The notes under the pieces were generated by a model. It worked only from the letters and a program-made list of their open reading frames with translations, was not told the DNA's origin and did no database searches. A program made the translations under genes and the position numbers. This document shows positions 53,815-64,000 of a stretch of DNA of 64,000 nt, in pieces (position 1 is the first letter of the stretch; each line of letters starts with the position of its first letter). This DNA comes from Spinacia oleracea. Taxonomy: Eukaryota > Streptophyta > Magnoliopsida > Caryophyllales > Amaranthaceae. The stretch lies in the NCBI RefSeq assembly GCF_020520425.1, contig NC_079487.1:7053501-7117500 (forward strand), given 5' to 3'.

Positions 53815-53822
53815 TTTATATA
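53815..53822 (-). promoter_or_regulatory. TATA box of the GH17 gene
   Basis: The inverse strand reads CTCTATATAAACC, 122 bases before the ATG at 53693. This would give a leader of about 90 bases. An inverse TGCATG (RY-like) motif lies just upstream; whether it matters is unknown. Confidence 0.65.
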
Positions 53823-53829
53823 GAGGGAA

Positions 53830-54312
53830 GTTATGTTGAAACTTGTTCAACTACTACATATTGTTTGATCTTTGTTAACTAGCCAGAACTTTAGGCGTGA
53901 GAAATAAAGTAACAAAACACATAAAAGGGATTGAAGATGTTGGTGTCAAATATATTCCCATATCCCAACTATATTCAGGAAATCTAAGGAGCTTCTAAAG
54001 TTAAAATAGATCTCGTATCTTTACGTATCAGGCCCGGTCAGTCGAAAACTCGAAATCCCTTTAAAATTGATTTACCAGTTTTTAGTTTAAAAATAACAAT
54101 TAAAATGACGATATTATGAACTACTTACTTCCTATGTTATTAGGCTATCAAAACGGTCTTACAAAGTACAATCGGTTGTAAAGTAAGTGACCCAAATTCA
54201 GAAACAGACTTGCAAGGTACAACCGGCAATGGAAAAGGAGGAGAGAAGAATGAGTAACACAGATTCAAGGAAAACTCTGCCTATACTAGACTACTAGACT
54301 ACTAGTGGTGAA
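53830..54312. other. Upstream flank of the GH17 gene, nothing recognised
   Basis: AT-rich DNA with a loosely repeated GTACAATCGG / GTACAACCGG phrase (54176 and 54215). No coding segment or terminal repeat is supported. Confidence 0.45.
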
Positions 54313-54586
54313 TCTATATTATTAAAGCAGAATAGTGGTTAATGTAAATGCTCCAAAACCCCAATTCTCAAGCCACAACTACTCCACGTCATCACCCTTA
54401 ATTCCCTTAAATTAAGCTTAACCAAATAGGACACTACCAAAGCATGAAATTAAAATATCAACAAGAGGGAAAAAAACACTAAAAGTATTAAAAAGTTGGC
54501 CAGTTTAAATTATAATATGAATAAAGAAGGAAACTAAAATTAATACTCTATTTACTAATTTTATAGAAATCCCGGGCACAGACTAG
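54313..54586 (+). mobile_element. Short non-autonomous Helitron-like element
   Basis: Starts TCTATATTATTAAAGCAG after an A and ends ATCCCGGGCACAGACTAG before a T. Plant Helitrons begin TC, end CTAG after a CCCG-containing hairpin, insert between A and T, and make no duplication. TCTATATTATTAAA and CCCGGGCA...CTAG are close to common plant Helitron ends. The 3' hairpin is worn. Length 274 bp, no coding. Confidence 0.55.
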
Positions 54587-54919
54587 TATTTAATTATCCT
54601 ACAGAGAGCCATTACTCATGAGATCGTATACGAATTATATAACAATGTCAGAAAATTATTTCAAATACGTACGATGACAATAATTCTTACTCCGTACCAA
54701 ACAAAAAAAAAACAATGGTTTCTGGTATGCAAGTAATTTGTAATGACACTACGTACAAGCATTTGATAGCAAAACCTTTTACCTTTATAGCATAAGCACA
54801 AAAGAAGAGGAGGGAAGGAACCTGCAATATTCTGCCTTTGCTTTGATACAACAGGCCACACAAAGGCTTAACAGACCACTATATCTGGAATCAGCTTCCC
54901 CTCTGAATCTCCTTTTGGC

Positions 54920-55147
54920 TTATAAAGCATAAAATATCGCGGCAGTGAAGTTCGTAGTAGCTAGCTTCTTGGTAGCTAACTTGTCATAAAACATCTCGGT
55001 TGCCATTGCACATGAAGTCAAACAATCTACAATCCTTTTGAAATGAGACCCTAAACAATTAAGATGGGGACTATCTGAGTTCCATTCCAAGATTGACAAT
55101 GCTGCACAATTTAGTAGCTCCATCAGTAATGTATTCCAATAAAATTG
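54920..55147 (-). CDS. Possible last exon of an unrecognised gene
   Basis: After a TATATGTTCAG acceptor the minus strand is open for 75 codons to a TAA: QFYWNTLLMELLNCAALSIL, then EWNSDSPHLNCLGSHFKRIV, then DCLTSCAMATEMFYDKLATK and a tail ending IFYAL. Composition is protein-like (Cys, Trp, His spread) and unlike the random AT-rich frames around it. I recognise no family. No upstream exon with matching phase was found in the next 2.5 kb, where an LTR element has also landed. It could be a relic or a captured exon. Confidence 0.3.
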   Translation of the reverse strand, partial: QFYWNTLLMELLNCAALSILEWNSDSPHLNCLGSHFKRIVDCLTSCAMATEMFYDKLATKKLATTNFTAAIFYAL

Positions 55148-55149
55148 CT

Positions 55150-55775
55150 GAACATATATATATTAGACATCAATCAAGCTGACAAGCACAAGTACAATCT
55201 CATAATCACGACTGACTTAAACTTCAATTACTGCTTCGACTAGATCGAGCATTAAGTTCGATCTCCCACCAAGTATTTATTTGGTTCTGTTTCAAGATAC
55301 ACTTTAGAAACTCCAAATTAGGAAACAACTTCTGTTCCAGCAACTAAGATTTTCTAGAGTTAATCTACGAAGAATTTTCAATACAAGTCTCAGGTTGGAT
55401 CCCAGTTACGTAATACTTACCATACAGATCTAACTAGGTGTTGAATGGATGAACAGCTAGAAACTAGCTTAATCAAAGAGTCATCTATCATCCGGGAAGT
55501 AGCTAGAGTAACGAGACATGGAACTCTTTCAACTTTGGCAAACACAACTACTGCCATTTGCCAAAGGCCAAGTCTGAAAGTGGTTACATGCATTCTGAGA
55601 GTGACATGCTTTCAATACGTTTATCAACAAATATCTTAAAAGCACTGAATAATCCATCAGATGGGGTTGTTTCTAACAATGATATACGGAGTACTTGTAT
55701 AGGCGAGTCACTGAATTCGAGGTAAAGCACCACTAACAACGACATCCTTTGTAGAAAGGAACGACAGAAAATGAA
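55150..55775. other. Spacer left of the small LTR element, no gene recognised
   Basis: No frame is well supported on either strand. The sequence is less AT-rich than the flanks and could be intron or 3' UTR of an unrecognised minus-strand transcription unit. Confidence 0.3.
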
Positions 55776-55780
55776 TTAAC

Positions 55781-57428
55781 TGATAGAAATTTGAGGACGC
55801 GCGCGAAAGTTTTGATGGACCTCAATTATATAACAAAATTTTATTTTTATCATTGATTACATTGATAAGAATTGTACAACAATATTTGCGAGAGCTCATG
55901 TCTCTCACTTATCTCTTTGGTAGAACCCTTGTTTCTACCCCTCATATTTTGTGGGAGCTCTCTTGATTAGCCCTTTTGATTAGCTCACTTCACAACTCAT
56001 GCATATAACATATTTATAGTGAGTGTATCCTAGTTTCTAGATTTTTCTACACTTGCCCTATATCTAGATTTTTCTTACTAGATTTTTCTTGAGATAACTC
56101 TAGACATTCCTAAGATTATTCTAGATTATACTTTACAATCATATTTCTAGATTTTTCTACACAATACATTTTACTATAAGATTTTACAAACATATTATCT
56201 AGATTTTTCTAGATTAATATTTTAACACTCCCCCTTAATCTTGAAAAATCTTGTACTCCAAAATCTTTCATCTTTCTAAAATCTCGTTGATGCACTTGTC
56301 ACCAACCACCAATTGACATGATCGAGTTTCATTAATGTTGGCACCCGTGTTACCAACCTCCATCTTCTCGATACCTTTTATTAGTCTTGATCATTTTCCC
56401 GTTGGTATCCATGTTACCAACTATCTCACTGATGCACATGTCACCAGTCATCTGCTGAAATGTTTCTTCAAATTTTATTTTGTTATTGGTGCTCATGTCA
56501 CCAACCATCCCGCTAATGCTCTTGACATTAACAAACTTCAAATTTTTCTTCTACATTTTCTCCATGTCATTTGTTTCTCCAAATTTTTCTTTTGTTGTGG
56601 TGCTCATGTCACCACCATCACTGCTAATGCTCATGTCATTAGCAAACTCTAAAATTCTCTTTGTGATTTGTTTTTTTTTCACCCACCTACTTGCTAATGC
56701 CCTTTGTCATTAGCATCCTTCAAATACTTTCTTCTTCAAAAACATATTTTCTTCTTCAAGTTTTTTTTCATTCCTTCCTTATTTTCATCATCAACTTTTA
56801 TTTTTCTTCATTTTTTTCCATAAATTTATTCTTCTAGTTTAATTTTTCTAACTTTGTTATCTTCTTTAAAAAGAGATTTAGTACTTACCTCTTTTTCTCT
56901 TCCATATTTTCTTCAAATCTTGTAACCCTTCATGTCTTGGGTCTTCAGTCTTCGATCTTCAATTTTGTCGTAATCACTTTTCCGGCTCTGATACCATGAT
57001 AGAAATTTGAGGACGAGCGCGGAAGTTTTGATGGACCTCAATTATATAACAAAATTGTATTTTTATCATTGATTACATTGATAAGAATTGTACAACAATA
57101 TTTGCGAGAGCTCATGTCTCTCACTTATCTCTGTGGTAGAACCCTTGTTTCTACCCCTCATATTTTGTGGGAGCTCTCTTGATTAGCCCTCTTGATTAGC
57201 TCACTTCACAACTCATGCATACAACATATTTATAGTGGGTGTATCCTAGTTTCTAGATTTTTCTAAACTTGTCCTATATCTAGATTTTTCTTGAGATAAC
57301 TCTAGACATTCCTAAGATTATTCTAGATTATACTTTACAATCATATTTCTAGATTTTTCTACACAATACATTTTACTATAAGATTTTACAAACATATTAT
57401 CTAGATTTTCTAGATTAATATTTTAACA
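55781..57428 (-). mobile_element. Small non-autonomous LTR element (TRIM/SMART/LARD-like)
   Basis: Direct LTRs at 55781-56227 and 56997-57428, both starting TGATAGAAATTTGAGGACG and ending TTTTAACA, are flanked by a perfect 5-bp duplication TTAAC (55776-55780 and 57429-57433). The primer-binding site, inverse TGGTATCAGAGCCGG, abuts the right LTR and a G-rich purine tract (inverse of CTCCCCCTTAATC) abuts the left one, so it runs on the minus strand. The 769-bp interior has no gag or pol. It has repeats of GGTGCTCATGTCACCAAC and GCTAATGCTCATGTCATTAG. LTRs differ by roughly 2%, suggesting under a million years at the common rate. It needs proteins from another element to move. Confidence 0.93.
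56330..56715. repeat. Internal GTCACCAAC/GTCATTAGC repeat array of the small LTR element
   Basis: Phrases of the type GGTGCTCATGTCACCAACCA and CTAATGCTCATGTCATTAGC recur at least five times, spaced by TTC-rich stretches. They are imperfect palindromes (TTGGTGACATGAG / CTCATGTCACCAA). The array fills half of the interior and contains no conserved coding. Confidence 0.75.
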
Positions 57429-58551
57429 TTAACGAGTATCGTGCTAAATGCTAATCCTTTCTTCTTTTAGGACCAAACTCTCATCAGCTTCCTTCAATTT
57501 CTTCAACATCGCCAAATTATAAAATTCAAATATAACTAGATAACCCAAAAAACTCATGTCACTACCCAGAAAAGTAACACTCATCAGAGTTCATTTTCAA
57601 TTTCCCCGCAAATCAGAAAACGGCATAATAATATTAAGAGAAATCAAGAGTTTTAAACAATAAATTCAATAGTACAAAGTTAAATTGACATTATAAAATG
57701 TTGTCAAGATCACATTGATTAGATTAGGGAAAAATTAAAACACCATCAAAATCGAAACAAAATCAAACGCAAGAATTAAATAGATAATTAGGGGTTATTG
57801 TCAATCAAAGACGTATAATTCAATTCATAAAATCATGACAAAACCGTAGTTCATCGAATTACATAGGAAATTGAAAGTCGGAAATCAACATACCTGTATT
57901 CAATTGGGTGATGGGTTGATTTCCTATATAAGAGCGTGAATTTTGCGAATTGCGGATTTCTTAATCTTTCTGAGTTCAAACTTCCTTACTCTTTTGTTAT
58001 AAAATGGAGTGAGGGAAAATAACTGATACAGTGATACGGAGTAAGTAATTAGGTTAAGGTAAATTAGTCAAAAATTACCTTTTATATTTTATTTTTTTCC
58101 AAGAAACAACTTTTTTTTTTTAAAGAAATTGTGAAAATGACCTTAAATTAAAAAAAAATTGCGAGAGACGACCTTTTTGTCTTTTCCGACATTGACTATT
58201 CATTTCCGGCATTGACTTCGCCGGTTTTACTAACCTCACCCTTTTCCCCTTAAAATCAAAAGGCAAATTTGCCGAAAATCATAACCTTTTATAATCCATT
58301 TTTTTCGAGAAACAACCTTTTATTTTATTTTGGATTTTCGAGTGTTGACCACTAATTTCCGGCCTTGAGGTTGGCCACTAATTTCCAGAATTAAGGGTTT
58401 TTTTACGTTACTCTACTAAAAACTTCAAGGATATTGTTAATTAATTTGATTGGAAAATGGTGGTGAAATTAAGTATTTTTTCTTGTATGCGGAGGTTATA
58501 TGTAAAATGCTAATTAAGCAATGTATTTTTGTGTTGCGTCGAGGCAATTAG
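57429..58551 (-). other. Right flank of the small LTR element; possible minus-strand 5' UTR exon
   Basis: The minus strand has a leader-like stretch at about 57895-58000 ending in a CAG|GTATGT donor (57894/57893), with a TATATAG nearby, as for a non-coding first exon. A 22-codon frame at 57444-57509 is too short to support. 58080-58420 is low-complexity with repeated ACAACCTTTTATTTT and TTGACCACTAATTTCCGG phrases, probably a worn repeat. No gene can be named. Confidence 0.3.
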
Positions 58552-59934
58552 TGATAGGTTATGATACATATGACAATTCATAAATCATGCGGAAACAACC
58601 ATTAAGCCAGGAATACATATTATTTACACATAATCATATAGCATAGTTTAGATGCATACTCTTTGTTGCGTGCCTTCCCTAGCTGCGCCCGAACCGAACA
58701 AGAACAAGTCTTTAGGACTCCAAGTGTCGTCCCTCCGTAGATAGTCCACAGCACGTCCGGATCCGCCTTAAGATTGACCAACTAGAATCGCCCTTAAGGT
58801 ACTAAAGATTTTCGGCACTTATAGTCAAGGAATGTGTCTGAATTTTCTCTCAAAAACTCACTTTGAATACTTGAATAATGTATTGAAAATAGGTGACCCT
58901 AGGCACCTATTTATAGAGTTATGGAAAAGGTTTTGGAATCCTATTAGGATACTAATTTATTTAATTATAACCCTACTAGGACTCTAATTAAATAATCATT
59001 ATCTAATAGTTTTAGGATTTAATCACACTTCGAATCCTGATTGCTTCAGGATTCCCGCACAAGCATTGCACGAGCACCGTACACCCGCGCAAGCCTTGCG
59101 GCCCACGCTAGGCGCACAGCGCTCGGCCCACTGCTGTGCTCCCGCGCGCGCGCCCAAGGCCTTGGCTGGGCCTGGCCTTGCGCTGGGCCTGGTCGAGGCT
59201 TGGCGTGCGTTGGTGTGCGTTGGCTCGCTGGGCGACGGCCTGGCTTCGTGCTGGGCCTTCGTCTAGCGGGCCTCGTCCGATGCTAATTCGTACGATACGC
59301 TTCCGATTAAATTCCCGATTCCGGAATTCATTTCCGATACGAACAATATTTAATATTTCCGATTCCGGAATCAATTTCCGTTTCGAACAAATATTTAATA
59401 TTTCCGTTTCCGGAATTATTTTCCGATTCCGATAATATTTCCGATTCTGACAATATTTCCGTTTCCGGCAATATTTCCGATTCTGGCAATATTTCCATTT
59501 CCGATAATATTTTCCGATACGTACCATGTTTCCGTTTCCGGCAACATCTACGACTTGGATAATATTTATATTTCCGATACGATCCATATTTCCGTTTCCG
59601 GCAATATCATCGTTTCCGGAGTATTCATTTCTTGCCTGTGACGATCTCAGCTCCCACTGAAACCAAGATCCGTCGATTCCGAATATCCAGAGATGGAGTA
59701 TTTAATGCCATTAAATACTTGATCCGTTTACGCACTATTTGTGTGACCCTACGGGTTCAGTCAAGAGTAAGCTGTGGATTAATATCATTAATTCCACTTG
59801 AACTGAAGCGGCCTCTAGCTAGGCATTCAGCTCACTTGATCTCACTGAATTATTAACTTGTTAATTAATACTGAACCGCATTTATTAGACTTAACATAGA
59901 ATGCATACTTGGACCAAGGGCATTATTTCCTTCA
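58552..59934 (-). repeat. 3' LTR of element C
   Basis: Runs from TGATAGGTTATGATACATAT to the inverse of TGAAGGAAATAATGCCC. It holds the TATA box (inverse near 58910), a GC-rich block (59060-59280) and the minisatellite (59290-59615) in the same order as element B, with a different GC-block sequence. Confidence 0.93.
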
Positions 59935-60799
59935 GTCTCCCACTTGTCCTTAGGGACAAGTGTGCATTTCCTATTTCCTTTGTCACTCGATGCTTGCTCT
60001 TAAACATAAGGTAAGAGTTGTCATCCTTATTATGTCCAGAGGTGTTTCTCGGTTTCAGAGTTCAACTGATCAAATAAACAGATAATCATAGCCTATGATT
60101 CATCCGAGCACGGCCATGCATTTCACAGTTTCTAGCTCTCCGAGTGGCCTTGTACAACTTTTAAGCATCTCATCCCAATTTATGGGAGGACAATCCCAAT
60201 CTTGCGATCTTGAGATTAGACTTCGTTTGATAGGTGATTACCTGAGCGTTGCCTTTATAGCCTCCTTTTACGGTGCGACGGTTGGTCAACGTCAAAGCAA
60301 CCAGTTCTCAAACAAGTAATCTCAAATCACTCAGGTATTGAGGATTTAGTGTCTAATAATTTTAATGAAATTTACTTATGACAGATTTTCATCTCTTACA
60401 GTAAAGTTTCATAGGTCTTGTCCGATACTAGTCTTCCCAAAGTAAGTATCTATGCAAATGATTATGACATTGCCATGTCCACATAGTTCAAGAAACAGAA
60501 CTACTAGTCATCTTGCATTCTAATCGTCTAACGTTTTCTATGCGTCCAATTTTATAGAAAACTCCGAACAGGGACCTTTTTCAACCTTTGACATTCAAGT
60601 TCACTTGATAGACATTTCTTAGTCACAGGACTGGTCCTGACAGTCTATCTTGAATATATCGTCAAATTGAAGGGACTCATCATTTAATAAACCACAAATT
60701 AAATGGAAAAATGAATTCTTTTCATTTATTGTGAATGATTAACCAATAATGTTTTACAAAGATTTAAACTCTAAAACTTTAAAACATTAAACAGAGACA

Positions 60800-63700
60800 T
60801 CAAAGCCATTCTCCAATATGCTTGATTCCCATAGCTGCAGTGTGCGAGTTGTGCTTCGCTTGCGGCAGAGGTTTAGTCAATGGATCTGATATGTTGTCAT
60901 CAGTTCCAATTTTGCTTATCTCGACTTTTTTTCTTTCAACGAACTCTCGTAGAAGGTGAAATCTACGAAGTACATGCTTGACTCTCTGGTGGTGTCTAGG
61001 CTCCTTTGCCTGTGCAATAGCTCCGTTATTGTCACAATACAGGGCTATTGGTCCTTCAATGGAGGGGACTACACCAAGTTCACCTATGAACTTCCTTAGC
61101 CATATAGCTTCCTTTGCTGCTTCATGTGCAGCAATGTACTCCGCTTCAGTTGTAGAATCCGCAATGGTGCTTTGTTTAGCACTTTTCCAGCTTACTGCTC
61201 CTCCGTTGAGGCAGAAGACAAACCCAGACTGTGATCTGAAATCATCCTTGTCGGTTTGGAAACTTGCGTCCGTATAGCCTTTAACAATTAATTCATCATC
61301 TCCACCATAGACCAGGAAGTCATCTTTGTGCCTTTTCAGGTACTTCAGAATATTCTTGGCAGCAGTCCAATGCGCCTATCCTGGGTCTGACTGGTATCTG
61401 CTCGTAGCACTGAGTGCGTACGCAACATCCGGGCGTGTACATATCATAGCATACATTATTGAACCAATCAATGATGCATATGGAATCCCATTCATTCGTC
61501 TACGCTCATCAAGTGTTTTTGGGCACTGAGTCTTGCTTAGAGTCATTCCATGAGACATGGGTAGGTAGCCTCGTTTGGAGTCTGCCATCTTGAACCTATC
61601 AAGCACCTTATTGATATAAGTGCTTTGACTAAGTCCAATCATCTTTTTAGATCTATCTCTGTAAATCTTGATGCCCAATATGTACTGTGCTTCTCCTAGA
61701 TCTTTCATCGAAAAACATTTCCCAAGCCAAATCTTGACAGAGTTCAACATAGGAATGTCATTTCCGATAAGTAATATGTCGTCGACATATAATACTAGGA
61801 AAGAAATTTTGCTCCCACTGACTTTCTTGTATACACAAGATTCGTCTGCGTTCTTGATGAAACCAAAGTCACTGACTGCTTCATCAAAACGTATATTCCA
61901 GCTCCTGGATGCCTGCTTCAATCCGTAGATTGACTTCTTTAGCTTGCATACCTTTTTAGCATTCTTTGGATCCTCAAAACCTTCAGGCTGTGTCATAAAC
62001 GCCGTTTAAGAAAGCAGTTTTGACATCCATCTTCCATATTTCGTAATCGTAATATGCAGCGATTGCTAACATTATCCGAATAGACTTTAGCATTGCAACT
62101 GGTGAAAAGGTTTCATCGTAATCCACACCGTGGACTTGCCTGTAACCTTTTGCAACCAATCTAGCTTTGAAAACTTCAAGTTTCCCATCCTTGTCCTTTT
62201 TCAGTTTGAAAACCCATTTGCTTCCAATGGCTTGGTAGCCATCTGGCAAATCGACCAAATCCCATACTTGGTTTTCAGACATGGAGTCTAATTCAGATTG
62301 CATGGCTTCTTGCCATTGCTTGGAGCTAGGGCTCGTCATAGCTTGTTTGTAAGTCGCAGGTTCATCACTTTCAAGTAATAGAACGTCATAGCTCTCGTTT
62401 GTCAAAATACCTAAGTACCTTTCCAGTTGAGATCTATATCTTTGCGATCTACGCGGGGTAACATTTCTAGATTGACCATGATTCTCACCAGATTCTTCTA
62501 AAGATCTCTGAGTTTCATCCTGAATGTCATCTTGAGCATTCTCTAGAGTTTGTTGTTCGACTCGAATTTCTTCGAGGTCGAGCAACAAACACCTTGTTCT
62601 CAGATGTATTATAGAAGTAATACCCCTTTGTTTCCTTTGGATAGCCCACAAGGATACATTTGTCAGATTTTGGATGAAGTTTGTCTGAAATTAATCGTTT
62701 GACGTATACTTCACATCCCCAAATCTTAAGAAAAGACACATTTGGAGGCTTTCCAAACCATAATTCGTATGGAGTCTTTTCGACAGCTTTAGACGGAGCT
62801 CTATTTATAGTGAGTGCAGCTGTATTTAGTGCATGTCCCCAAAATTCTAATGGAAGTTCGGCCTGACCCATCATTGACCTGACCATGTCTAGCAAGGTTC
62901 TGTTCCTCCGTTCCGACACACCGTTCCATTGTGGTGTTCCAGGAGGAGTCAATTCTGATAGAATTCCACATTCTTTCAGATGGTCATCAAATTCATAGCT
63001 CGGATATTCACCGCCTCTATCAGACCGCAGTGCCTTAATCTTCTTGCCTAATTGATTCTCTACTTCACTCCGAAATTCCTTGAATTTGTCAAAGGATTCA
63101 GACTTATGCTTCATTAGGTAGACATAACCATACCTACTGAAGTCATCAGTGAAAGTGATAAAGTAGCTGAAACCACCTCTAGCATTTGTACTCATTGGTC
63201 CACATACATCTGTATGGATTAAACCCAATAGTTCATTTGCTCTTTCTCCAACTTTAGAGAAAGGTTGCTTTGTCATTTTGCCAAGTAAACATGATTCGCA
63301 TTTACCATAATCCTCTAAGTCAAATGGTTCTAGAATTCCTTCCTTTTGAAGTCTATCTAAGCGTTTCAAGTTTATATTGCCTAATCGACAATGCCACAGA
63401 TAGGTGAGATCTGAATCATTCTTTTTGGCCTTTTTGGTATTTATGTTATATACTTGTTTGTCGTGATCTAAAGTCCATTGACTAATCTAGCAGATCCATA
63501 AAACATCTCTTTAAAATAAAACGAACAACTATTGTCTTTTATTAAAAAGGAAAATCCCTTAGCATCTAAGCAAGAAACTGAAATGATGTTTTTAGTAAGA
63601 CTTGGAACATGGAAACATTCTTCCAGTTCCAAAACTAGCCCGGAGGGCAACGACAAATAGTAAGTTCCTACAGCTAATGCAGCAATCCGTGCTCCATTTC

Positions 63701-64000
63701 CCACTCGTAGGTCGACTTCACCCTTGCTTAACTTTCTACTTCTTCTTAGTCCTTGTGGATTGGAACATAAGTGTGAGCCACAACCTGTATCTAATACCCA
63801 AGAAGTTGAATTAGCAAGTATACAGTCTATAACGAAAATACCTGAAGATGGAACGACTGTTCCGTTCTTCTCATCTTCCTTTAGCTTCAAGCAATCTCTC
63901 TTCCAATGCCCCTTCTTCTTGCAGTAGAAGCATTCGGATTCAGAAGTGGGTTGACTGACCTTCCTCTTTACAGATTTGGCGCCAGTTTGCTTAGTTGGGC
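60800..64000 (-). pseudogene. Gag-pol remnant of element C
   Basis: Domains in the order expected on the minus strand: RNase H (about 60900-61280), reverse transcriptase (about 61380-62340), integrase (about 62650-63400), protease (about 63650-63850), and the gag zinc-knuckle side at the window edge. Similarity to the element B polyprotein is obvious throughout. About four breaks in the visible part make it inactive as it stands. Confidence 0.92.

Larger units (their letters stand above)
58552..64000 (-). mobile_element. Copia LTR retrotransposon C (A/B family), moderately decayed, runs off the window
   Basis: Minus-strand element whose 3' LTR (58552-59934, 1,383 bp) is followed by the inverse polypurine tract and about 860 bases of 3' untranslated part. 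A polyprotein remnant then extends from 60800 to the window edge. By eye it is very close to element B over pol, with only scattered differences and a handful of breaks (about four in the part seen). It is therefore older than B but much younger than A. The 5' LTR and most of gag are outside the window, so its target duplication cannot be checked. Confidence 0.93.

Overview
This is nuclear DNA of a flowering plant. Genes have many short introns with GT-AG borders, plant TATA and pyrimidine-patch promoters, and plant protein families. LTR retrotransposons and CACTA, hAT, Stowaway and Helitron elements fill most of the rest. I cannot name the species from sequence alone; gene structure fits a eudicot.

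Bases 1-35,340 are nested transposons. The oldest layer is a minus-strand Copia element (A, 1 to about 20,750). It carries three later insertions, each with a clean target-site duplication: a CACTA element (158-6,601, ATC) in its 3' LTR, a solo LTR of its own family (9,214-10,622, TTAGC) in its reverse-transcriptase region, and a second CACTA element (13,344-18,030, ATG) in its leader. At 20,344-21,674 two LTR pieces of the family lie head to head. An unrelated decayed Copia (D, 21,675-24,478 and 34,842-35,340) follows. It is split by a very young plus-strand Copia (B, 24,479-34,841, GAAAG duplication) whose LTRs differ at only four of 1,362 positions and which looks whole. CACTA-1 carries an adenine phosphoribosyltransferase exon and other exon-like fragments. 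CACTA-2 carries a multi-exon minus-strand gene in which an exon end plus intron has been multiplied about six times.

Bases 35,341-38,500 hold a decayed element rich in palindromic GTCGGTAAA-type repeats and a decayed exon with 30-bp repeats.

Bases 38,563-53,700 are the gene island. It contains an 18-exon minus-strand gene for a plastid acyl-ACP synthetase (AAE15/AAE16 type, 735 codons), a two-exon plus-strand SKP1-like gene with a poly-serine N-terminus, and a three-exon minus-strand GH17 beta-1,3-glucanase with a C-terminal X8 domain. MITEs lie in the introns and spacers. The three genes act in separate processes (plastid lipid metabolism, SCF ubiquitin ligases, cell-wall callose), and nothing suggests they work together.

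Bases 53,700-58,550 hold a short Helitron-like element, an unrecognised possible exon, and a 1.65-kb non-autonomous LTR element with a TTAAC duplication. From 58,552 to the window end lies a third, moderately decayed copy (C, minus strand) of the A/B Copia family.

The A/B/C family has two conspicuous LTR parts: an 18-bp minisatellite built on CCGGAAACGGAAAT and, next to it, a length-variable GC-rich block in otherwise AT-rich DNA.
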